From Bacteroidia bacterium (GTDB lineage Bacteria > Bacteroidota > Bacteroidia > B-17B0 > Aurantibacillaceae), in the NCBI GenBank assembly GCA_026414605.1, contig JAOAIP010000038.1, positions 124,001-188,000 of the forward strand: a DNA stretch of 64,000 nucleotides. The letters are read 5' to 3'. The notes beneath the pieces are model-generated. The model searched no databases, was not told the DNA's origin, and saw nothing but the letters and a program-made list of their open reading frames with translations. Positions within the stretch are counted from its first letter, which is position 1. Every line of letters starts with the position of its first letter. The position numbers were made by a program, and so were the translations under genes. Positions 20,514 through 28,314 of this stretch are shown here, piece by piece.

Positions 20514-20719
20514 AGTTTTAATTTTTTGCTGCCAATGTATATAATTTTTGTGCCAAACTTATTTTCTTTGAAAAATATGACATTTTTGCAAAAGAATAAT
20601 ACAATTTTTAATCGCCCTGATGACAAAATGACAACTGCATTAATTCAATATCTTACTGATTTGTTTTTAAATCTTATTTATCTGTTTTTTTATGTATTAT
20701 TGCCAAAAAATTACGAATT

Positions 20720-21625
20720 ATGAAAACATTTGAATGTAAAAGAGTATTAGTAGCAACTGATTTTTCAGAAGCATCATTAAAAGCAGTTCGTCAAGCGGCT
20801 TATATTGCTCAAAAAAATAATACTATTTTGCATCTATTACACGTTGTGGATAAGCACTATGAATCTTTTAGTATTATTGATCCTTTGATATTTAATAAGT
20901 CATTTTATGATAAATTTGTTGAGAAAGCAACAGCAAAAGTTAATGAATTAGCAGATAGTTTTTCAAATGAGTACCAAATAAAAGTATACACTCATGTGAG
21001 TGTTGGTTCCATTTCAGAAGAAATTTTATTGACATCAAAAGCACTGCATATTGATTTGATTGTAATGGGTACGCACGGATACAAGCCATTAGAAAGTTTA
21101 ATTATAGGTAGTAATGCTTATCGTGTTTTATCCAAGTCCAAAATACCTGTGTTGGTATTAAGTGAAGAGGCAGAAAAATCCGCTATTACCAAAATTTTAA
21201 TGCCAATAAATATTAATGTAATAAGTCGTTACAAAGTAGATTATACTTTATCTATGGCTAAAAAATTTGGTGCAGACGTAAGCACTCTTGTTGTAATTGG
21301 TGAAAACGAAGAAGATGAAATTGCAAAAATGAGAGTAGTCATTAAGCAAATAGAAAAGGTTGCTGAAAAGCATGGAGTAAACATTGAAAGTTTTATCAAA
21401 GACCACGTAGAAAATGGTGTAAGAACAATTATTGATTTTGCAAAGGAAAATAAAAATGACCTGATTGTTTTAATGGATGAAGGAGATGCACAAGAAACGG
21501 GAATCTTTTTAAGTATTTTATCTCAACAGATATTGCATCATTCACCTGTACCTGTTTTGTCCATTTATCCTGAACATTTGGGTATTGATCCAAGTTCTGT
21601 TTTATCAGGAGCATCGGGTATTTAA
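20720..21625 (+). CDS. Tandem universal stress protein (two Usp domains)
   Basis: This 301-residue protein has two consecutive Usp alpha/beta domains (about residues 1-148 and 155-283). The first keeps the ATP-binding signature G-x2-G-x9-GS in GTHGYKPLESLIIGS. The second has lost it and keeps only the fold (KILMPININVISRY, IVLMDEGDAQETG). One ATP-binding plus one degenerate domain is a common arrangement in tandem UspA proteins. Its placement divergent from groES suggests a general-stress context, although no shared operator is visible. It may act as an ATP-dependent signalling or chaperone-like protein. Confidence 0.9.
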   Translation: MKTFECKRVLVATDFSEASLKAVRQAAYIAQKNNTILHLLHVVDKHYESFSIIDPLIFNKSFYDKFVEKATAKVNELADSFSNEYQIKVYTHVSVGSISEEILLTSKALHIDLIVMGTHGYKPLESLIIGSNAYRVLSKSKIPVLVLSEEAEKSAITKILMPININVISRYKVDYTLSMAKKFGADVSTLVVIGENEEDEIAKMRVVIKQIEKVAEKHGVNIESFIKDHVENGVRTIIDFAKENKNDLIVLMDEGDAQETGIFLSILSQQILHHSPVPVLSIYPEHLGIDPSSVLSGASGI

Positions 21626-21654
21626 TTTTTACATTGTTTGTTGTGTACACCATC

Positions 21655-21686
21655 TTGTTTTATTTGTTTTTAATTCTTTATTTTTG
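21655..21686 (+). promoter_or_regulatory. Promoter upstream of the 1061-aa OmpA protein
   Basis: TTG at 21655-21657 and TATTTTTG at 21679-21686 are separated by 21 bp. The -7 box lies 18 bp before the ATG at 21705. Confidence 0.6.
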
Positions 21687-21704
21687 CAATAAAATTTTTT
21701 AAAA

Positions 21705-24700
21705 ATGAGAAGTGCTTTTATTTTATTTTTGTTGTTACTTAAAGTGTGTTTGTTTTATGCACAAGATTTTTTGTATTATGGATTGAATAATTTTGGAGGA
21801 GTTGCTCCTGTGTTTCAAAATCCTGCAAATATCGCTGATAGTCGTAGTCGTTGGGATTTGATTTTATTAGGTAATTATACAGATTTTGGAAACAATTACA
21901 TAGGGCTTAAGCCATCTGCTATAAAAGGATATGGTTGGTTGGATTTTAAGAATCCGAATTTTTCTGACACGGCTTTTAAGAGCAAGTATGTGGTGAGAAT
22001 GCAGAACGGTTATCAAAAAGGAGCGTTTTTGAATATACGATTGCTTTTGCCATCATTTATGATTAATTTAAGTGAGAAGCATTCTATTGCTTTTACTTGG
22101 AGTATTCGCAGTTTATTAAATGTTTACAATGTTAATCAACAATTAGCCGATTTAATGTATTCTGATATTCGGGATTCAAATTTATTTACGGCAGATAATA
22201 ATCATAGAATTTCATTAGCATTTAATACTTTTGCTGAATACAGTGGCACTTATGCTCGTGTGCTTTACAAGAAGGAAAAACATTTTGTAAAAGCAGGAAT
22301 ATCTTTAAAATTACTTCAAGGGCTTGGTTCTGTTTATGCTTATGCAGATCCATTGAAATATCGTTTTACTTCTGATACTACCTTAGATATTTACAATTCG
22401 CATATCTCTTATGGACATTCCAATAATTTTGATTTAGCACCGGATTGGTTAAAACGTTACTCGTTTAGTTCTCTGCCCGGTTTTGGTGCGGATATTGGTT
22501 TGGTTTATGAATTTCGTCCTAAATATTGGAAATATCAATTTAAATCTACTGATGGGGCTACTATTGAGCGAAGAGATTTGAATAAGTATCTATTAAAATT
22601 TTCTGCTTCTGTAGTTGATATTGGACATATTACTTACAAAAAAAGTTCTAATAGCAATGATTTTTTTGCCAACACTACTAATTGGAAATTTAGAAATATC
22701 GCCTACAACAAATATCCTATTGCGGCAATTGATGATACATTAAAAAATAGATTTGGTATTTCATCCAGTTCATCTACTTACAAAATGTATTTGCCAAGAA
22801 CATTAATACTTCAAGCAGATCTTAATCTCATTGACAACTTGTATTTTAATATCACTTCAGGAATTGATTTGCGTAAAAAGATATTTTTAGCCAATAGTCG
22901 CTACAACACACATCATTTTAGCATTCGTTATGAAAGGAAACATATAAGCGGTGCCGTATCTTTTAATTATAATGATTTTATGAGTACCGTTAATCAACCG
23001 TGGAGTATAGGGGCTGCTTTTCAACTTTGGTTTTTAAGTATTGGAACTACAAACTTGAACAACTTCCTGTACAAAAGAGATATTTATGGTATGAACTTTT
23101 TTGTACTCGTCAAAACAACACCACATATCTTTAAAGAACCCGATGATAAAGATAAAGACAAAGTACCCGATATTGCTGATTTTTGTCCAACGATTGCAGG
23201 CAATATAAAAACAAAAGGTTGTCCTGACACAGATAACGATGGTATCCCTGATATTCAAGATAAATGTCCTGATAAATTTGGTTTAGACATCTTTGAAGGA
23301 TGTCCAGATACGGATAAAGATAGCATTCCTGATACAAAAGATGAATGCCCTGATGCTTACGGAAAAAAACTAACAAATGGTTGCCCCGACAAAGACAATG
23401 ACGGTGTAGCAGACAAAACAGATGAATGTCCCGACAAAGCAGGTATTATAAAATGCAAAGGTTGTCCTTATTTAGATTTTGAAGGTATTGTTTTAAATAC
23501 TTATAATGCAAATGATATTACAAAAGATAAAATTAAAGTGTATCTGTTAGATACATTGTTGAATAAATTAGACAGTACATTCTTGGATGGAAATGGCAAA
23601 TTCTCTTTTGATTGTGTTCAAGGAAAATACAACTCTGTCCTTGTGATGCTGGATAATAATGACAACCGAGTTACAAGCAAAGCCAAGTTTTATTTGATGG
23701 ATCCAGAAAGCAAAGAAATTAGGAGAATTACTAAACGCTATGGAAAGTATAACTATGTATTTGGAGAATTACCACTTACTAAATACGATTGGTATGACTT
23801 AAAAGGCGATGGCAAACTTACTATTGGAGGTGTTTTAATGAATGCCGATAATAATCAGCCCATTGCAAACAAGAAAATTTACATCAAAAACGACAAGGGA
23901 GATATTATGGATTCTACCACTACAAATCAATTAGGTTCCTTTGTTTTTAGATATTTAGAATACGATCAAAAATATATGGTATTTTTTGGAGAAAACGACC
24001 CTACATTATCGCCAAATATGAAAATACTTTTAACGAACAAAGAAGGCAAAGTTTTAAAAACAATTCTTTATAATAATTATTTAAAACGTTTTGATTTTGA
24101 ATTGCTCACTTACGATAAGACACTTTTAAAAGATTATGAAATAGATGATTTATCCTTAAATTTAAACATCAATGCTATCTTAACAGATATAAAAAAGAAT
24201 CCATTAGAAAATGTCAAAATTTATGTTTTTTCTGCACCACACAAAGACAGTTTAGTTCAAGTCATAACTACCGATGATTTAGGTTACTTCAAATTAAACA
24301 ATATGAAATTTATGAAAGGGGCTTTTTTCCTCGTTGATGAAAAAGACACAAAATTGACAGGATTATTTGTTGTGCTTATTTTAGACAAACAAGGCAGAGT
24401 GATTAAAAAACTTATTCGTAATCAAGATGGATCGTTTAAGTTTAATTTATTAGATATAGAAAAAACAACTTTGACAGAATATCATATTGATGATCCTTGG
24501 TTGGGAGCATTATCATTAAAGAAAAAGAATTTAACTGTTATTGAAAATATCATCTATCCAAGTAATGAATACAGAGTTACCAAAGAAGGTGAAAGGATAT
24601 TGGCCAAAGTAGCCACTATACTCAAAGAAAATCCAAAACTATTTGTAGAAATTGGATCTCATACCGACTCAAGATCAAACGATGCTTACAATTTAAAACT

Positions 24701-24890
24701 TTCACAAAAACGTGCCCAATATGTAGTAGATTATTTAGTAAAAATGGGCATTGACAAATCAAGATTAAAAGCAGTAGGATATGGTGAAACTCAAATTTTG
24801 AATCATTGTAAAAATGGCGTAAAATGTACCGATGCAGAACACTCTATCAATAGACGAACTGAATTTAAATTAAAAGAGATGGAACAATAA
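21705..24890 (+). CDS. Large OmpA-family envelope protein with barrel-like N-terminus and TSP3 repeats
   Basis: The 1061-residue exported protein has a Sec signal (residues 1-19). Residues about 20-480 are aromatic and beta-rich, resembling the DUF5723-type outer-membrane barrels of Bacteroidota. From about 481 to 590 come at least four calcium-binding thrombospondin type 3 units (DKDKVPDIADFCP, DTDNDGIPDIQDKCP and so on). Carboxypeptidase-like/CNA-B-like beta domains run from about 600 to 930. The C-terminal OmpA domain (about 950-1061) has IGSHTDSRSND and LSQKRAQYVVDYLVKMGID, an apparently functional peptidoglycan-binding site. The architecture suggests a structural tether between outer membrane and cell wall. 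Confidence 0.88.
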   Translation: MRSAFILFLLLLKVCLFYAQDFLYYGLNNFGGVAPVFQNPANIADSRSRWDLILLGNYTDFGNNYIGLKPSAIKGYGWLDFKNPNFSDTAFKSKYVVRMQNGYQKGAFLNIRLLLPSFMINLSEKHSIAFTWSIRSLLNVYNVNQQLADLMYSDIRDSNLFTADNNHRISLAFNTFAEYSGTYARVLYKKEKHFVKAGISLKLLQGLGSVYAYADPLKYRFTSDTTLDIYNSHISYGHSNNFDLAPDWLKRYSFSSLPGFGADIGLVYEFRPKYWKYQFKSTDGATIERRDLNKYLLKFSASVVDIGHITYKKSSNSNDFFANTTNWKFRNIAYNKYPIAAIDDTLKNRFGISSSSSTYKMYLPRTLILQADLNLIDNLYFNITSGIDLRKKIFLANSRYNTHHFSIRYERKHISGAVSFNYNDFMSTVNQPWSIGAAFQLWFLSIGTTNLNNFLYKRDIYGMNFFVLVKTTPHIFKEPDDKDKDKVPDIADFCPTIAGNIKTKGCPDTDNDGIPDIQDKCPDKFGLDIFEGCPDTDKDSIPDTKDECPDAYGKKLTNGCPDKDNDGVADKTDECPDKAGIIKCKGCPYLDFEGIVLNTYNANDITKDKIKVYLLDTLLNKLDSTFLDGNGKFSFDCVQGKYNSVLVMLDNNDNRVTSKAKFYLMDPESKEIRRITKRYGKYNYVFGELPLTKYDWYDLKGDGKLTIGGVLMNADNNQPIANKKIYIKNDKGDIMDSTTTNQLGSFVFRYLEYDQKYMVFFGENDPTLSPNMKILLTNKEGKVLKTILYNNYLKRFDFELLTYDKTLLKDYEIDDLSLNLNINAILTDIKKNPLENVKIYVFSAPHKDSLVQVITTDDLGYFKLNNMKFMKGAFFLVDEKDTKLTGLFVVLILDKQGRVIKKLIRNQDGSFKFNLLDIEKTTLTEYHIDDPWLGALSLKKKNLTVIENIIYPSNEYRVTKEGERILAKVATILKENPKLFVEIGSHTDSRSNDAYNLKLSQKRAQYVVDYLVKMGIDKSRLKAVGYGETQILNHCKNGVKCTDAEHSINRRTEFKLKEMEQ

Positions 24891-24917
24891 AGTCAGGAAA
24901 ACAAGTTTTACACATTA

Positions 24918-25045
24918 CTTCAAACTTAACCACAATAATTAGTTGAAAGTTCAAAGTGAAAAGTATACATCATTATATTGAAAAATATTTCCTTTTACTT
25001 CGAACTTGTAACTTTACACTTTTTACTAATGTGTACTTTGTAATG
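24918..25045 (-). repeat. Dispersed intergenic repeat, copy 1 (module A, complete, reverse orientation)
   Basis: Read on the minus strand this is the same unit as at 63229-63385: an end containing ACACATTAGTAAAAAGT, AAGT-GAA arms, the 30-bp core at 24971-25000 (starting AAGTAAAAGGAAATATTTTT), further arms and an ACTAATTATTGTGGTTAAGT end. It fills the space between the OmpA gene and the convergent RluA gene. Confidence 0.85.
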
Positions 25046-25070
25046 AAATATAACCTAAGTAACAAAAAAA

Positions 25071-25775
25071 TCAAATCTTGTCTCCAAAAACTTTTCCCCA
25101 CAAAACATCATCAAAGAAAGGTTTACATTTTAAGTATATCATTTCTTTTTTAATAGGATGTTCAAATTCTAATTGATAACTATGTAAATGAATAAAACCA
25201 CCCGGATTTGTTCTGGGATAACCATATTTAATATCTCCTTTTATAGGACACTGAATGGCTGCTAATTGCGATCTAATTTGATGATGCCGCCCTGTAATCA
25301 AATCTATTTTCAATAAATAATACCTATCTGATTTTGCAATCACTTCATACAATAATACTGCTTTTTTACTTTTTTTGACTTCCTTAATAAATGCTTTGCT
25401 TTTATTTAATTGTGTATTACGAACAATATAATGTTCAAGTATATCTTTGTCTTTTGGGGGTTTGTTTTGCACAATGGCTAAATATGTTTTTTTAATTTTT
25501 CCTTCACGTAACAATTCATTGAATTTACTTAATGCTTTACTTGTCTTTGCAAACATCACAAGCCCTGATACTGGTCTATCAATACGATGAATGACTTCTA
25601 AAAAAACATTTCCCGGCTTATTATCTCTTTTCTTTATCCAATCTTTTAAACGTTCTAACAATGACTTATCACCTGTTTTATCTTCTTGCACAATTTCTGA
25701 TGGCAATTTATTTATAACTAACAAATGATTGTCTTCATAAATTATTCTATCTTGTATATTATCAATATCAAACAC
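25071..25775 (-). CDS. RluA-family RNA pseudouridine synthase
   Basis: This 234-residue enzyme isomerises uridine to pseudouridine in rRNA or tRNA. It has the family signature HRIDRPVSGLVMFAKTSKA with catalytic Asp66, the flanking EDNHLLVINKLPSEIVQEDKTGD at the N-terminus and TGRHHQIRSQLAAIQCPIKGDIKYG toward the C-terminus. No S4 domain is present, as in the short RluA/TruC-type members. The start codon is GTG: no in-frame ATG precedes the catalytic region. The 3' end abuts repeat copy 1. The target uridine cannot be assigned. Confidence 0.92.
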   Translation of the reverse strand: MFDIDNIQDRIIYEDNHLLVINKLPSEIVQEDKTGDKSLLERLKDWIKKRDNKPGNVFLEVIHRIDRPVSGLVMFAKTSKALSKFNELLREGKIKKTYLAIVQNKPPKDKDILEHYIVRNTQLNKSKAFIKEVKKSKKAVLLYEVIAKSDRYYLLKIDLITGRHHQIRSQLAAIQCPIKGDIKYGYPRTNPGGFIHLHSYQLEFEHPIKKEMIYLKCKPFFDDVLWGKVFGDKI

Positions 25776-25851
25776 CTTAAAAATGATTAGTGGTTAATGG
25801 TTAATTATTAATGATAACTCAAATAGGAACTATTTGAAAAAACGACAATTA

Positions 25852-26307
25852 TTAATCATTAATCTTTAATGCCGCTAATTCTTGATTAATTCTTTGAACT
25901 AAATGCGTAAGTTTGTTTTTTGCAATGCTTAATACAAAAGGATTTAAATATCCAGTTAAAACAATTTGACTTTTTTGATTATCAAAAAGTGCTTTTAATA
26001 TCAAATAATAATTTCCGAATGGTTCAGCAGTGTACTGAATAGCATTAAACAAAGATGAAGGATTAGATTTTAAACTTTTATCTGAATTGGGAGATGGATG
26101 GATAGGGGTAATATGCAATGTTAAAGTAATAATATTTTCAATATCAAACCGAATTTTATCTTTATCAAGAACTTGAAAATTTTTAATTTTATCTTTTGGT
26201 AATATGGATTCCAAATGTTGAATATCTGACAAAAAAGCCATTAACCTTTGAGTAGATGTTTGACACTCAAGCCAATCTGATTTTATTTCAAAATTTGTTG
26301 ATGACAA
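25852..26307 (-). CDS. SRPBCC (START-like) protein next to pyrE
   Basis: This 151-residue protein has the helix-grip pattern of the SRPBCC fold: an initial strand, a helix with LMAFLSDIQHLESILPKDKI, a run of beta strands, and a long C-terminal helix (PFVLSIAKNKLTHLVQRINQELAAL). No catalytic residue set is recognised; such proteins bind hydrophobic ligands or are uncharacterised. The start appears to be TTG at 26307, two bases after the pyrE stop; the first ATG (residue 24) would remove the first strand. The tight spacing shows one transcription unit with pyrE. Confidence 0.75.
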   Translation of the reverse strand: MSSTNFEIKSDWLECQTSTQRLMAFLSDIQHLESILPKDKIKNFQVLDKDKIRFDIENIITLTLHITPIHPSPNSDKSLKSNPSSLFNAIQYTAEPFGNYYLILKALFDNQKSQIVLTGYLNPFVLSIAKNKLTHLVQRINQELAALKIND

Positions 26308-26309
26308 GT

Positions 26310-26966
26310 TTATTTGTTTTTTGCTTTTTCAGACCATCCTTCTGGGTCTTTGTGCCATTCTTTTAATTGTTCAAAATCATCTTCTGTGATGTATGATTTT
26401 TCAAGTGCCACTTTAATAAGAGAATCAAAATCAGATAGTGATATTACTTGAAATTTATTTTTCTTAAAGTTTTCTTCTGCTGATTTAAAATTGTAAGTAA
26501 AAATAGAAATCATTCCTTTAATAGAGCATCCAAAATCTTTCAAATGCTCAATGACTCTTAAACTACTGCCTCCTGTAGAAATCAAATCTTCAATAACAAT
26601 GACAGATTGCCCCTTTTCTACATATCCTTCAATAGCATTAGAAAGCCCGTGTTTTTTAGGTTCTGGACGAACATAAATAAAGGGCAAACCAAACTCCTGT
26701 GCCACTAATACACCATGTGCAATACCGCCCGTAGCCACACCTGCAATAACATCTGATTTTCCAAAATATTCATTAATTACATCTACAAATTGTTGACGAA
26801 TATAGGTGCGAATAGCAGGATAGGATAAAATTACTCTATTATCGCAATAAATCGGTGATAACAAACCACTGCTCCACCGAAAGGGTTTTTGAGGATTTAA
26901 CTTTACTGCTTTGATTTGTAAAAGATATTCTGCAACTTTGCGGGGTGTTTCTTTTATCGCTTTCAT
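26310..26966 (-). CDS. pyrE: Orotate phosphoribosyltransferase
   Basis: PyrE makes orotidine-5-phosphate from orotate and PRPP in de novo pyrimidine synthesis. The 218-residue protein has FRWSSGLLSPIYCDNRVILSYP at the N-terminus, YVRPEPKKHGLSNAIEG with the catalytic loop lysines, and the PRPP motif VIVIEDLISTGGSS. I placed the start at MKAIKETPRK (26966); 14 extra upstream codons in frame have no ATG and do not resemble the family. It is first in a pyrE-SRPBCC unit and divergent from a Nudix gene across 45 bp. pyrR-pyrB are 12 kb away. Confidence 0.95.
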   Translation of the reverse strand: MKAIKETPRKVAEYLLQIKAVKLNPQKPFRWSSGLLSPIYCDNRVILSYPAIRTYIRQQFVDVINEYFGKSDVIAGVATGGIAHGVLVAQEFGLPFIYVRPEPKKHGLSNAIEGYVEKGQSVIVIEDLISTGGSSLRVIEHLKDFGCSIKGMISIFTYNFKSAEENFKKNKFQVISLSDFDSLIKVALEKSYITEDDFEQLKEWHKDPEGWSEKAKNK

Positions 26967-27011
26967 AAAACTTCTCAAAAATAAATTGGGCGGCAATAAT
27001 ACAAACAAAAT

Positions 27012-27719
27012 ATGAAAGTATCAATCTATTTTTTAAACAAAGAGTTGGTTTTAACTAATGATAAAGAGTGTTGTAACAAATGTGATAAAATTATTGCTAT
27101 TCATAAGCAACACTCGTTTTCTTCAATTTATAATTATCTCAAAGAATGGATGACTACAAAACAACATAATGTATGGTGTTTATATTTTGAAAATGACTTT
27201 ATATTTCACTCTTTTTTAAGTATTTATTTACCTCATTATTTTGAGATTCTTTATGCTGCTGGTGGGGTAATTTTTAATCCTCAAAAACAAGCATACTTAT
27301 TTATTTACAAACGTGGTAAGTGGGACCTACCAAAAGGCAAGATAGACGCTGCAAAACAACGAGGACTGTTTCCGATTTACCTTCAAGATAATTTAACAGA
27401 AGAAAAAAACAATATTGACGAGCAACCTGAAATAACCGCCATCAGAGAATGCATAGAAGAAACAGGTATTTCCAACATCAACATCAAAGAAAATATCGGT
27501 ATTACCTATCATCTCTTTGAACAAAAAAAACAAATGATATTAAAAATTACACAATGGTATTTAATGGAAACATCTTATTCTGATAACTTAACCCCACAGG
27601 TAGAAGAAGGCATTGAAAAAGTAGAATGGTTATCAAAATCTGATATAAAAGAAAAACTAATTCCCCAAACCTACCCTTCTATTGTTGAACTATTAAAAAG
27701 AATAAACATAATAAAGTAA
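27012..27719 (+). CDS. Nudix hydrolase with an interrupted Nudix box
   Basis: The 235-residue protein has an N-terminal extension of about 80 residues of unknown fold, followed by a Nudix domain from about residue 82 (YAAGGVIFNP, KRGKWDLPKGKI). The Nudix box is G-x5-E-x7-RExxEExG, but here 22 extra residues (about 115-136) lie between the first half GKIDAA (Gly109) and the second half beginning at Glu137, with catalytic Arg145-Glu146 and Glu149-Glu150 intact (RECIEETG). Activity is therefore plausible. The substrate is unknown. It is divergent from pyrE and convergent with greA. Confidence 0.88.
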   Translation: MKVSIYFLNKELVLTNDKECCNKCDKIIAIHKQHSFSSIYNYLKEWMTTKQHNVWCLYFENDFIFHSFLSIYLPHYFEILYAAGGVIFNPQKQAYLFIYKRGKWDLPKGKIDAAKQRGLFPIYLQDNLTEEKNNIDEQPEITAIRECIEETGISNINIKENIGITYHLFEQKKQMILKITQWYLMETSYSDNLTPQVEEGIEKVEWLSKSDIKEKLIPQTYPSIVELLKRINIIK

Positions 27720-27743
27720 AACTTGCATATTCTACAAAAATCA

Positions 27744-28223
27744 CTAAATACTAATCTCTAAAATTTCTAACTTAATTTTACCTGCAGGCACTTGCACTTC
27801 TACAACTTCTCCTACACATTTTCCAATTAAACACTTACCTATCGGAGAAGTTATAGATATTTTACCTTGTGAGATATTCGCTTCATTCTCCGCCACTAAA
27901 AGGTATTCTACAACGGTCTTTGTATTATGGTTTTTCAATTTGACTTTTGTAAACATTGACACCTTACTCGTATTGAGTTGGCTTTGATCTACTACTCTAG
28001 CATTTTGCAACAATTGTTCTAATTCGCCAATTCTGGCTTCTAAATGTGCTTGTGCTTCTAATGCAGCATCATATTCTGCATTTTCACTTAAGTCCCCTTT
28101 TTCTCTTGCTTCTGCAATTTGTTGTGCTACTTTTTTTCTTTCTTCTGTTTTTAATCGATATAATTCATCTTTTAGTTTTTGCAATCCTTCTTCTGTATAA
28201 AACACAAAATTACTCATAATCAC
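27744..28223 (-). CDS. greA: Transcription elongation factor GreA
   Basis: GreA rescues backtracked RNA polymerase by stimulating cleavage of the nascent transcript. The 159-residue protein has the N-terminal antiparallel coiled coil (residues 1-80), with the acidic tip EKGDLSENAEYDAA carrying Asp44 and Glu47, and the C-terminal FKBP-like domain ending GKCVGEVVEVQVPAGKIKLEIL. The start could also be the ATG two codons in (28217). A strong terminator-like hairpin lies in its leader, between a probable promoter and the start codon (see 28252-28277). Confidence 0.97.
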   Translation of the reverse strand: MIMSNFVFYTEEGLQKLKDELYRLKTEERKKVAQQIAEAREKGDLSENAEYDAALEAQAHLEARIGELEQLLQNARVVDQSQLNTSKVSMFTKVKLKNHNTKTVVEYLLVAENEANISQGKISITSPIGKCLIGKCVGEVVEVQVPAGKIKLEILEISI

Positions 28224-28244
28224 TTAATTTTTATTTAGTTAATA

Positions 28245-28277
28245 AAAAAGCAAAATCCCGAATTGCTTCGGGATTTG
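28245..28277 (-). terminator. Terminator-like hairpin between PorV-like gene and greA
   Basis: On the minus strand the stem AAATCCCGAA/TTCGGGATTT with a GCAA loop is followed, after GC, by T6. It lies about 30 bp after the PorV-like stop codon, so it can end that operon. It also lies inside the leader of greA if the promoter at 28283-28314 is used, which would make it an early terminator for greA. Confidence 0.85.
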
Positions 28278-28282
28278 CACTG

Positions 28283-28314
28283 CAAAGATAATAAATATTT
28301 CGGCAAATTACAAA
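28283..28314 (-). promoter_or_regulatory. Probable greA promoter upstream of the leader hairpin
   Basis: Read on the minus strand, TTTG (28311-28314) and TATCTTTG (28283-28290) are 20 bp apart, a good TTTG/TAnnTTTG pair. Initiation would fall about at the first base of the hairpin. No other TAnnTTTG box is seen between the hairpin and the greA ATG. Confidence 0.6.

Noticed and set aside
20514-20719. CIRCE or sigma-54-type control before groES
   Set aside because: No TTAGCACTC inverted repeat is present; a TTGGCAC string was considered but lacks a matching -12 TTGCA.
23136-23470. TSP3 repeat DNA as a separate tandem-repeat locus
   Set aside because: The DNA repeats are diverged and explained by the encoded calcium-binding repeats.
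24956-25153. 65-codon plus-strand frame
   Set aside because: It lies in dispersed repeat copy 1 and in the antisense end of the RluA gene.
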